DNA of 64,000 nucleotides from Haematococcus lacustris (Eukaryota; Chlorophyta; Chlorophyceae; Chlamydomonadales; Haematococcaceae). Below are positions 1-10,793 of the stretch, in pieces (positions within the stretch are counted from its first letter, which is position 1; each line of letters starts with the position of its first letter). A program made the position numbers and the translations under genes. Under the pieces are notes generated by a model. It saw only the letters and a program-made list of their open reading frames with translations, searched no databases and was not told the DNA's origin. The stretch lies in assembly GCA_030144725.1 (NCBI GenBank), contig JASKMD010000031.1:141501-205500 (forward strand), given 5' to 3'.

Positions 1-1107
1 CTGAAGCGCGTCAGTGCCGACCCCCTCTACCCACCCAGTGGGGGCCTGTGGCCTGCGCTGTGGGGTGTGCGCCCCCCCAGGGCAGCGGGCGAACCGGAGG
101 TGGCAGCGGTGGCTGATGGAGCCCTGAGGGAGCTGGAGCTCAAGTGGGAGGCCAGCGCGCAGCAGGTGGCAGACCAGGGGGCAGCGGGGGAGCGGGAGCA
201 GCAGGGCAGGGATGTGGAGGAGCGGCTCCCCGAGGAGGTGCAGGGCAGCCAACCGCCTCGCTGGCGTGACACCTCCGCCAGGGCGCACCAGCGTCCCTCG
301 CCGCAGTTGAGGGCGGCCCAGCAGGCTGAGCGGCAGCTGGAGGCCCAGCAACGGCGTGGGGGCAGGCAGCCAGTTGCTCAGCCCGCCCCCCGGGCCGACA
401 CCGTTGACCAGCTGGCTGTGGGTGTTCAGGCGGGCCAGCCGTGTGCGAAGGTGTGGAAGGAGCTGCTAGACCCCACCCTCTGTCGGGAGCACGTCATCGT
501 GGCCTGGCGGGTGCTTCACGCCTGCCTCATGGTGGGGGCCTTGTGGGGTCACATCCTCAAGGGTACGGCTGCCCCGGGCTCGTCCGCCTGCCGCTTCTGC
601 CAGCCGGGGCACTTGGAGACCCTCACCCACGCCTTCCTGACCTGCCCCGCCGTGGTCCCAGCCTGGGAGTGGGTGCTGGACGTGTACGGCCGCCTCACAG
701 GCACCCGCCCCCCCTCGGGCGACGCCATGCTGCTCCTCAGTGGGCGCCCCACCCGCGGCGAGGACCCACCCTTCCAGCCCCCTGACAGCCTACTGTGGCT
801 GCGGCTGCGCGTGGCCTACCTGGGCGCAGTGTGGCGCCTCCGCAGCTCAGGAGCCGCTACAGCCCTGCAGCCACAGCAGGTGGCGAGGCGGGTCGTGGAG
901 GAGGTCTCCACCCTCACCACGGCCATCAAGCGTGACTGGCATCGGGTAGGGAGGGACATCAGCGTGGGCCTCTGCGGCGCTGTGCCCTCCACCTGGTTCA
1001 AGGGCAAGGACCCGGAGCTGGACGCTGCCCACTTCGACCAGCTGTGGCCCGAGGCGTCGGGGGGCTGGTTTGCCAAGCAGCCTAGGAGGGAGAGGAGGGG
1101 AGGGTAG
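1..1107 (+). pseudogene. LINE ORF2 C-terminal part, unit 0 (partial, premature stop)
   Basis: The frame is open from base 1 and encodes the C-terminal half of the LINE protein: a glutamine/arginine-rich linker, the zinc-binding segment CRFC...H...H...C at about 590-645, and a Trp-rich tail. A unit-specific TAG at 1105-1107 replaces a CAG found in the other units and removes about 50 residues. The 5' part lies outside the window. By homology with the complete units this is the zf-RVT-like region that follows the reverse transcriptase in L1-type LINEs. It is a tandem-array copy and is probably not functional. Confidence 0.8.
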
Positions 1108-1705
1108 GAGGGGGCAGAGGGGAGGGTTGGGGCAGGAGGAGTGGAGGAGGAGAGGGCAGCAGGGAGGCCAAGGCAGGGGGAGGGCAGGGCGCAGAGGGCG
1201 GGAGAGCTGTTTGTTCGCCTCTCCTTGCAGTGGCCCGTCCCCTTCTCCGTCGAGCCAGCATGAGCTGCAGGGTTGCTGGTGGGGGCTTAGTGCGTTCCGT
1301 GCGTGGGGTGGGCTAGGCTTCGGGGGGTTATTGGGTGTCAGGGACCGGGGGCTTAGGTGGTCTTGGTGTGAGCGTTGGAGGTAGGGTTCTAGGTTTCAGG
1401 TCGAGGGGCGGGGCTTAGGCTCGAGTGGGTAGTTTTGTGGGGAGGGTCTGGGGAGGTGTGTAGAGCGAGGGTGGCGGGCGTTGGTGTGGGGAGTGTCTTG
1501 ACGTTGTCCTAAGGAGGGGGTTGCTTGTGGGGTGTGGACCTTTGCTTGGGGGGTGTGGACCTTTGCTTGGGGGGTGTGGACCGATGTGTTTGGGTGGGGT
1601 GCTTGGGGTTCGTGTATGGGGGAACCATGTTTGTTGTAGTCTTCTCTATTCTTCTTTTCTTTAGTCACTCTCACTCTCTTGTAATGCTCCTCTCAAAAAA
1701 AAAAA
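1108..1705 (+). other. LINE 3' UTR and poly(A) of unit 0
   Basis: GT-rich noncoding tail with three direct copies of a roughly 20-bp GTGGACC-TTTGCTTGGGGG motif at about 1530-1585, then a TC-rich stretch and 11 A residues (1695-1705). The same tail recurs in each unit near 5180-5623, 9100-9542 and 13019-13461. The tails end A12 in unit 1 and A7-G-A4 in units 2 and 3. A terminal poly(A) fits an L1-type LINE. Confidence 0.8.
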
Positions 1706-4700
1706 CGGCCTTCATCCTGGGCAGGGGCATTAGCGACAGCGTGCAGTTCCACCTGGGACTGCTGGAGTACCTGCAGCAGCGGGGCAGCCCAGCCTGGTTG
1801 TTGTTGCTGGACCTAGCGGGGGCCTATGACAACGTGTCATGGGGCTTGCTTCAGGACACGATGGAGGCCATGGGGTTCTGCCGGGAGGGGCATGTGTGCT
1901 GGGCTCAGCTGTTGCACCGGGGGGCCACGAGCCAGGTGCTGGTCAACGGCCACCTCACCGACAGCTTCCCCCTTGCGTCGGGGCTGCTGCAGGCCAGCGG
2001 GGCGTCCCCGCTCTACTGGTGCATCGTCCTCCAGCCGCTGGTCAGCTACCTCGGCTCGCTCCAGCTGGCAGGCCGCATCAGCACCCCCATCATCCCCTCC
2101 AGCCCTCTGGCCATGCACAGGGCCGCCCTAACCCCCGCGCTCCCTTCCAAGGAGTATGCGGACGACCTCACCATCGTGGTGCTCGATCGGGTCAGAGACG
2201 GGAAGGTGGTAGTGGAGGCCCTGGGCATGTTCCGCGCCGCTGGGGGCCCTGCGCTGAGCGTGAGCAAGAGCTCATCCCTGCCGTGCGCCCAGCCAGAGCC
2301 TGAGCCGGGTAACCAGGAGGGCTCGGGCCCCGAGGGGGCGGGGAGGGGAGGAAGGGGGGGTGACGGGGGGGAAGGGGGCGGGCAGGGGCAGGTGGGCGAG
2401 CAGGGGCTAGGGGGTGGGCCGGGGGACGGTGGCGGGCAAGGGCAGCAGCAGGGCGGACGGGAGCAGGGTGGAGAGCAGGAGCCGGAGGTGGTCATCCCAG
2501 CTGTCCGAGTGGGGGTGCCCGTGCGCCACCTGGGGGTCCCTGTTGGGGCGGCCTCCTACGATGCCACCAGCGAGGCCGCCTTCGGTGGGGCGGCCGCGGC
2601 CATGATGGCAGCCTCCCTCCCTTGGCGGCCCCAAGTCCTCAACTTCCTGGGGCGGGTGCAGGTGGCACAACAGTGCCTGGCCTCCAAGTCCATCTACCAA
2701 ATGGCCTTCGTGCAACCCTCCGCTGCTCTGGCGCAGGCCATGGCCTTGGCTGTCAATCGCTTTGTGGCAGCCTCAGACCTTCCCCAGGAGCGCAGCCCCA
2801 ACAGCAGCCGCCTCTACCCTAGCAAGGCCATCTGCGTGATGCCCCGGGGGAGGGAGGGGTGGGGCTTCCCGACCGGGGGGTCACCAGCACGGCCATGCTG
2901 GCGAAGATGCTGGCCCAGCTCTGGTCGCCCCGGGTTCGACCCTGGCAGCCTCTGACCCATAGCCTGCTGGCAGACCCCTCCCACGGCCTCAGCACGTAGG
3001 TCATAACCGACCCCACCGCCCCCCCCTCGTGAGGCATCAGCCCGCGGCTGCAAGCTCACGTGGCGGCCCTGGCTGAGCTCAAGCTGTTCCGTGCGGTGCC
3101 CCCCGCTAGCCAGGCCTTCTTCTCGGTGCTGGCGGAGCCGCTGTGGTACAACGCGCAAGTCCGCATGAACCCAGCAGCTAGGGAGGCAGCAGCTGAGCAG
3201 GGTCGGACCCACGTCCGCCACGTGAGGGAGGCCCTGCATAGCCCCCAGCTGGAGGGGAAGGCCCGCTGGGTTGCTGACCTGGTCAGGGCTTGCCTCCCCG
3301 AGCCCTGGCAGGGCATGTTGGATCGCCTGCAGCCTCCACAGCCGGAGTGGGAGTGCCTGAGGGTTGGGCCAGGGTTGGGGTTTGTGATGCGGCGCACCCC
3401 CATGCTCCAGCCCTCTCACTGGGTGGGCCCCAACGGCCGCCTCTACCCCCTAGACCCCACAGGGCAGGGGCCCCTCGGGGCTTTCTGGGCGGAGGAGGGG
3501 GCGGCCTGGGAGCCAGCTGCGGTGGCCCGGCTCAACAAGCCCAGCTACAGGCTGACCCCGGAGGAGCGAGCCACCCACCTCCGACCTCTACCCGCCCAGC
3601 GTCACGTGGCGCAGGAGCAGGCTCAGGGGCAGGAGCAAGGAGGGGCCAGGGGGGTGGGCAGGGGCGGGGGGCGGGCAAGGGGGCGGGGCGGGGTCAGGGG
3701 GCGAGGGCGTGGAGGAGGTGGAGGGCGTAGGGGAGCAGGGGGCGGGGCGGGAGGGCAGGCTGTCGACCCAGCTGACGAGGGGCCTGGCACCTGGCCTAAG
3801 GAGGAGTGGCTCTTGGGCCCCTGGGCTCACCTGCAGCTGGACCCTCACGTGTGGGGCATGGGCACCACCACCCTGCTGGACTTCTCCGTCAAGCATGCCA
3901 GGGTGCGCCTCCACCAGCTGAAGCGCGTCAGTGCCGACCCCCTCTACCCACCCAGTGGGGGCCTGTGGCCTGCGCTGTGGGGTGTGCGCCCCCCCCGGGC
4001 AGCGGGTTAACCGGAGGTGGCAGCGGTGGCTGATGGAGCCCTGAGGGAGCTGGAGCTCCAGTGGGAGGCCAGCGCGCAGCAGGTGGCAGACCAGGGGGCA
4101 GCGGGGGAGCGGGAGCAGCAGGGCAGGGATGTGGAGGAGCGGCTCCCCGAGGAGGTGCAGGGCAGCCAACCGCCTCGCTGGCGTGACACCTCCGCCAGGG
4201 CGCACCAGCGTCCCTCGCCGCAGTTGAGGGCGGCCCAGCAGGCTGAGCGGCAGCTGGAGGCCCAGCAACGGCGTGGGGGCAGGCAGCCAGTTGCTCAGCC
4301 CGCCCACCGGGCCGACACCGTTGACCAGCTGGCTGTGGGTGTTCAGGCGGGCCAGCCGTGTGCGAAGGTGTGGAAGGAGCTGCTAGACTCCACCCTCTGT
4401 CGGGAGCACGTCATCGTGGCCTGGCGGGTGCTTCACGCCTGCCTCATGGTGGGGGCCTTGTGGGGTCACATCCTCAAGGGTACGGCTGCCCCGGGCTCGT
4501 CCGCCTGCCGCTTCTGCCAGCCGGGGCACTTGGAGACCCTCACCCACGCCTTCCTGACCTGCCCCGCCGTGGTCCCAGCCTGGGAGTGGGTGCTGGACGT
4601 GTACGGCCGCCTCACAGGCACCCGCCCCCCCTCGGGCGACGCCATGCTGCTCCTCAGTGGGCGCCCCACCCGCGGCGAGGACCCACCCTTCCAGCCCCCT

Positions 4701-5180
4701 GACAGCCTACTGTGGCTGCGGCTGCGCGTGGCCTACCTGGGCGCAGTGTGGCGCCTCCGCAGCTCAGGAGCCGCTACAGCCCTGCAGCCACAGCAGGTGG
4801 CGAGGCGGGTCGTGGAGGAGGTCTCCACCCTCACCACGGCCATCAAGCGTGACTGGCATCGGGTAGGGAGGGACATCAGCGTGGGCCTCTGCGGCGCTGT
4901 GCCCTCCACCTGGTTCAAGGGCAAGGACCCGGAGCTGGACGCTGCCCACTTCGACCAGCTGTGGCCCGAGGCGTCGGGGGGCTGGTTTGCCAAGCAGCCT
5001 AGGAGGGAGAGGAGGGGAGGGCAGGAGGGGGCAGAGGGGAGGGTTGGGGCAGGAGGAGTGGAGGAGGAGAGGGCAGCAGGGAGGCCAAGGCAGGGGGAGG
5101 GCAGGGCGCAGAGGGCGGGAGAGCTGTTTGTTCGCCTCTCCTTGCAGTGGCCCGTCCCCTTCTCCGTCGAGCCAGCATGA
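1706..5180 (+). pseudogene. LINE ORF2 (RT to zinc finger), unit 1, multiply broken
   Basis: The reverse transcriptase part (1706-2955) starts abruptly inside the domain at AFILGRGISD. It shows motif A (DLAGAYDNVSW), a motif B-like GLLQASGASPL and motif C YADD, followed by a Gly/Gln-rich spacer and VRHLGVPVG. A -1 frame change in a G-rich run near 2850 leads to the C-terminal frame. Unit-specific stops are TAG 2997-2999, TGA 3030-3032 and TAA 4008-4010. The C-terminal portion carries an RGG-rich linker (about 3650-3750) and the CRFC zinc-binding motif (about 4510-4560), and ends at 5180. The endonuclease and N-terminal RT are missing, so this copy cannot move by itself. Confidence 0.85.
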
Positions 5181-5624
5181 GCTGCAGGGTTGCTGGTGGG
5201 GGCTTAGTGCGTTCCGTGCGTGGGGTGGGCTAGGCTTCGGGGGGTTAGTGGGTGTCAGGGACCGGGGGCTTAGGTGGTCTTGGTGTGAGCGTTGGGGGTA
5301 GGGTTCTAGGTTTCAGGTCGAGGGGCGGGGCTTAGGCTCGAGTGGGTAGTTTTGTGGGGAGGGTCTGGGGAGGTGTGTAGAGCGAGGGTGGCGGGCGTTG
5401 GTGTGGGGAGTGTCTTGACGTTGTCCTAAGGAGGGGGTTGCTTGTGGGGTGTGGACCTTTGCTTGGGGGGTGTGGACCTTTGCTTGGGGGGTGTGGACCG
5501 CTGTGTTTGGGTGGGGTGCTTGGGGTTCGTGTATGGGGGAACCATGTTTGTTGTAGTCTTCTCTATTCTTCTTTTCTTTAGTCACTCTCACTCTCTTGTA
5601 ATGCTCCTCTCAAAAAAAAAAAAT

Positions 5625-8600
5625 CGGCCTTCATCCTGGGCAGGGGCATTAGCGACAGCGTGCAGTTCCACCTGGGACTGCTGGAGTACCTGTAGCAGCG
5701 GGGCAGCCCAGCCTGGTTGTTGTTGCTGGACCTAGCGGGGGCCTATGACAACGTGTCATGGGGCTTGCTCCAGGACACGATGGAGGCCATGGGGTTCTGC
5801 CGGGAGGGGCATGTGTGCTGGGCTCAGCTGTTGCACCGGGGGGCCACGAGCCAGGTGCTGGTCAACGGCCACCTCACCGACAGCTTCCCCCTTGCGTCGG
5901 GGCTGCTGCAGGCCAGCGGGGCCTCCCCGCTCTACTGGTGCATCGTCCTCCAGCCGCTGGTCAGCTACCTCGGCTCGCTCCAGCTGGCAGGCCGCATCAG
6001 CACCCCCATCATCCCCTCCAGCCCTCTGGCCATGCACAGGGCCGCCCTAACCCCCGCGCTCCCTTCCAAGGAGTATGCGGACGACCTCACCATCGTGGTG
6101 CTCGATCGGGTCAGAGACGGGAAGGTGGTAGTGGAGGCCCTGGGCATGTTCCGCGCCGCTGGGGGCCCTGCGCTGAGCGTGAGCAAGAGCTCAGCCCTGC
6201 CGTGCGCCCAGCCAGAGCCTGAGCCGGGTAACCAGGAGGGCTCGGGCCCCGAGGGGGCGGGGAGGGGAGGAAGGGGGGGTGACGGGGGGGAAGGGGGCGG
6301 GCAGGGGCAGGTGGGCGAGCAGGGGCTAGGGGGTGGGCCGGGGGACGGTGGCGGGCAAGGGCAGCAGCAGGGCGGACGGGAGCAGGGTGGAGAGCAGGAG
6401 CCGGAGGTGGTCATCCCAGCTGTCCGAGTGGGGGTGCCCGTGCGCCACCTGGGGGTCCCTGTTGGGGCGGCCTCCTACGATGCCACCAGCGAGGCCGCCT
6501 TCGGTGGGGCGGCCGCGGCCATGATGGCAGCCTCCCTCCCTTGGCGGCCCCAAGTCCTCAACTTCCTGGGGCGGGTGCAGGTGGCACAACAGTGCCTGGC
6601 CTCCAAGTCCATCTACCAAATGGCCTTCGTGCAACCCTCCGCTGCTCTGGCGCAGGCCATGGCCTTGGCTGTCAATCGCTTTGTGGCAGCCTCAGACCTT
6701 CCCCAGGAGCGCAGCCCCAACAGCAGCCGCCTCTACCCTAGCAAGGCCATCTGCGTGATGCCCCGGGGGAGGGAGGGGTGGGGCTTCCCGACCGGGGGGT
6801 CACCAGCACGGCCATGCTGGCGAAGATGCTGGCCCAGCTCTGGTCGCCCCGGGTTCGACCCTGGCAGCCTCTGACCCATAGCCTGCTGGCAGACCCCTCC
6901 CACGGCCTCAGCACGTGGATCATAACCGACCCCACCGCCCCCCCCTCGTGAGGCATCAGCCCGCGGCTGCAAGCTCACGTGGCGGCCCTGGCTGAGCTCA
7001 AGCTGTTCCGTGCGGTGCCCCCCGCTAGCCAGGCCTTCTTCTCGGTGCTGGCGGAGCCGCTGTGGTACAACGCGCAAGTCCGCATGAACCCAGCAGCTAG
7101 GGAGGCAGCAGCTGAGCAGGGTCGGACCCACGTCCGCCACGTGAGGGAGGCCCTGCATAGCCCCCAGCTGGAGGGGAAGGCCCGCTGGGTTGCTGACCTG
7201 GTCAGGGCTTGCCTCCCCGAGCCCTGGCAGGGCATGTTGGATCGCCTGCAGCCTCCACAGCCGGAGTGGGAGTGCCTGAGGGTTGGGCCAGGGGTGGGGT
7301 TTGTGATGCGGCGCACCCCCATGCTCCAGCCCTCTCACTGGGTGGGCCCCAACGGCCGCCTCTACCCCCTAGACCCCACAGGGCAGGGGCCCCTCGGGGC
7401 TTTCTGGGCGGAGGAGGGGGCGGCCTGGGAGCCAGCTGCGGTGGCCCGGCTCAACAAGCCCAGCTACATGCTGACCCCGGAGGAGCGAGCCACCCACCTC
7501 CGACCTCTACCCGCCCAGCGTCACGTGGCGCAGGAGCAGGCTCAGGGGCAGGAGCAAGGAGGGGCCTGGGGGGTGGGCAGGGGCGGGGGGCGGGCAAGGG
7601 GGCGGGGCGGGGTCAGGGGGCGAGGGCGTGGAGGAGGTGGAGGGCGTAGGGGAGCAGGGGGCGGGGCGGGAGGGCAGGCTGTCGACCCAGCTGACGAGGG
7701 GCCTGGCACCTGGCCTAAGGAGGAGTGGCTCTTGGGCCCCTGGGCTCACCTGCAGCTGGACCCTCAGGTGTGGGGCATGGGCACCACCACCCTGCTGGAC
7801 TTCTCCGTCAAGCATGCCAGGGTGCGCCTCCACCAGCTGAAGCGCGTCAGTGCCGACCCCCTCTACCCACCCAGTGGGGGCCTGTGGCCTGCGCTGTGGG
7901 GTGTGCGCCCCCCCAGGGCAGCGGGCGAACCGGAGGTGGCAGCGGTGGCTGATGGAGCCCTGAGGGAGCTGGAGCTCCAGTGGGAGGCCAGCGCGCAGCA
8001 GGTGGCAGACCAGGGGGCAGCGGGGGAGCGGGAGCAGCAGGGCAGGGATGTGGAGGAGCGGCTCCCCGAGGAGGTGCAGGGCAGCCAACCGCCTCGCTGG
8101 CGTGACACCTCCGCCAGGGCGCACCAGCGTCCCTCGCCGCAGTTGAGGGCGGCCCAGCAGGCTGAGCGGCAGCTGGAGGCCCAGCAACGGCGTGGGGGCA
8201 GGCAGCCAGTTGCTCAGCCCGCCCACCGGGCCGACACCGTTGACCAGCTGGCTGTGGGTGTTCAGGCGGGCCAGCCGTGTGCGAAGGTGTGGAAGGAGCT
8301 GCTAGACTCCACCCTCTGTCGGGAGCACGTCATCGTGGCCTGGCGGGTGCTTCACGCCTGCCTCATGGTGGGGGCCTTGTGGGGTCACATCCTCAAGGGT
8401 ACGGCTGCCCCGGGCTCGTCCGCCTGCCGCTTCTGCCAGCCGGGGCACTTGGAGACCCTCACCCACGCCTTCCTGACCTGCCCCGCCGTGGTCCCAGCCT
8501 GGGAGTGGGTGCTGGACGTGTACGGCCGCCTCACAGGCACCCGCCCCCCCTCGGGCGACGCCATGCTGCTCCTCAGTGGGCGCCCCACCCGCGGCGAGGA

Positions 8601-9099
8601 CCCACCCTTCCAGCCCCCTGACAGCCTACTGTGGCTGCGGCTGCGCGTGGCCTACCTGGGCGCAGTGTGGCGCCTCCGCAGCTCAGGAGCCGCTACAGCC
8701 CTGCAGCCACAGCAGGTGGCGAGGCGGGTCGTGGAGGAGGTCTCCACCCTCACCACGGCCATCAAGCGTGACTGGCATCGGGTAGGGAGGGACATCAGCG
8801 TGGGCCTCTGCGGCGCTGTGCCCTCCACCTGGTTCAAGGGCAAGGACCCGGAGCTGGACGCTGCCCACTTCGACCAGCTGTGGCCCGAGGCGTCGGGGGG
8901 CTGGTTTGCCAAGCAGCCTAGGAGGGAGAGGAGGGGAGGGCAGGAGGGGGCAGAGGGGAGGGTTGGGGCAGGAGGAGTGGAGGAGGAGAGGGCAGCAGGG
9001 AGGCCAAGGCAGGGGGAGGGCAGGGCGCAGAGGGCGGGAGAGCTGTTTGTTCGCCTCTCCTTGCAGTGGCCCGTCCCCTTCTCCGTCGAGCCAGCATGA
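5625..9099 (+). pseudogene. LINE ORF2, unit 2, broken by TAG and TGA
   Basis: Same architecture as the neighbouring units. Unit-specific TAG at 5693-5695 stops the reverse transcriptase 23 codons after the truncation point; the frame then stays open from 5717 to 6874 with motif A and YADD intact. The C-terminal frame carries a TGA at 6949-6951 (shared with unit 1, CGA in units 3 and 4), then is open from 6979 to 9099 (706 codons) through the RGG linker and the zinc-binding motif. The frame change between the two parts is identical in every unit. Confidence 0.85.
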
Positions 9100-9543
9100 G
9101 CTGCAGGGTTGCTGGTGGGGGCTTAGTGCGTTCCGTGCGTGGGGTGGGCTAGGCTTCGGGGGGTTATTGGGTGTCAGGGACCGGGGGCTTAGGTGGTCTT
9201 GGTGTGAGCGTTGGAGGTAGGGTTCTAGGTTTCAGGTCGAGGGGCGGGGCTTAGGCTCGAGTGGGTAGTTTTGTGGGGAGGGTCTGGGGAGGTGTGTAGA
9301 GCGAGGGTGGCGGGCGTTGGTGTGGGGAGTGTCTTGACGTTGTCCTAAGGAGGGGGTTGCTTGTGGGGTGTGGACCTTTGCTTGGGGGGTGTGGACCTTT
9401 GCTTGGGGGGTGTGGACCGCTGTGTTTGGGTGGGGTGCTTGGGGTTCGTGTATGGGGGAACCATGTTTGTTGTAGTCTTCTCTATTCTTCTTTTCTTTAG
9501 TCACTCTCACTCTCTTGTAATGCTCCTCTCAAAAAAAGAAAAT

Positions 9544-10793
9544 CGGCCTTCATCCTGGGCAGGGGCATTAGCGACAGCGTGCAGTTCCACCTGGGACTGC
9601 TGGAGTACCTGCAGCAGCGGGGCAGCCCAGCCTGGTTGTTGTTGCTGGACCTAGCGGGGGCCTATGACAACGTGTCATGGGGCTTGCTTCAGGACACGAT
9701 GGAGGCCATGGGGTTCTGCCGGGAGGGGCATGTGTGCTGGGCTCAGCTGTTGCACCGGGGGGCCACGAGCCAGGTGCTGGTCAACGGCCACCTCACCGAC
9801 AGCTTCCCCCTTGCGTCGGGGCTGCTGCAGGCCAGCGGGGCGTCCCCGCTCTACTGGTGCATCGTCCTCCAGCCGCTGGTCAGCTACCTCGGCTCGCTCC
9901 AGCTGGCAGGCCGCATCAGCACCCCCATCATCCCCTCCAGCCCTCTGGCCATGCACAGGGCCGCCCTAACCCCCGCGCTCCCTTCCAAGGAGTATGCGGA
10001 CGACCTCACCATCGTGGTGCTCGATCGGGTCAGAGACGGGAAGGTGGTAGTGGAGGCCCTGGGCATGTTCCGCGCCGCTGGGGGCCCTGCGCTGAGCGTG
10101 AGCAAGAGCTCAGCCCTGCCGTGCGCCCAGCCAGAGCCTGAGCCGGGTAACCAGGAGGGCTCGGGCCCCGAGGGGGCGGGGAGGGGAGGAAGGGGGGGTG
10201 ACGGGGGGGAAGGGGGCGGGCAGGGGCAGGTGGGCGAGCAGGGGCTAGGGGGTGGGCCGGGGGACGGTGGCGGGCAAGGGCAGCAGCAGGGCGGACGGGA
10301 GCAGGGTGGAGAGCAGGAGCCGGAGGTGGTCATCCCAGCTGTCCGAGTGGGGGTGCCCGTGCGCCACCTGGGGGTCCCTGTTGGGGCGGCCTCCTACGAT
10401 GCCACCAGCGAGGCCGCCTTCGGTGGGGCGGCCGCGGCCATGATGGCAGCCTCCCTCCCTTGGCGGCCCCAAGTCCTCAACTTCCTGGGGCGGGTGCAGG
10501 TGGCACAACAGTGCCTGGCCTCCAAGTCCATCTACCAAATGGCCTTCGTGCAACCCTCCGCTGCTCTGGCGCAGGCCATGGCCTTGGCTGTCAATCGCTT
10601 TGTGGCAGCCTCAGACCTTCCCCAGGAGCGCAGCCCCAACAGCAGCCGCCTCTACCCTAGCAAGGCCATCTGCGTGATGCCCCGGGGGAGGGAGGGGTGG
10701 GGCTTCCCGACCGGGGGGTCACCAGCACGGCCATGCTGGCGAAGATGCTGGCCCAGCTCTGGTCGCCCCGGGTTCGACCCTGGCAGCCTCTGA
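9544..10793 (+). CDS. LINE reverse transcriptase segment, unit 3 (5'-truncated)
   Basis: Reverse transcriptase part of an L1/Zepp-type LINE ORF2, which would copy the element RNA at a nicked target. The open frame enters at AFILGRGISD (the conserved 'QTAFIPGR' region). From the first in-frame start-like codon at 9579, motif A DLAGAYD is near residues 24-30, the motif B region GLLQASGASP near 81-90, and catalytic YADD at about 139-142. A Gly/Glu/Gln-rich insertion follows, then VRHLGVPVG. RT motifs 0-1 and any endonuclease are absent. The frame ends at 10793 in an overlapping reading frame; the natural continuation is the ORF at 10697 after a -1 shift in a G-rich run. This unit has no internal stops. 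Confidence 0.75.
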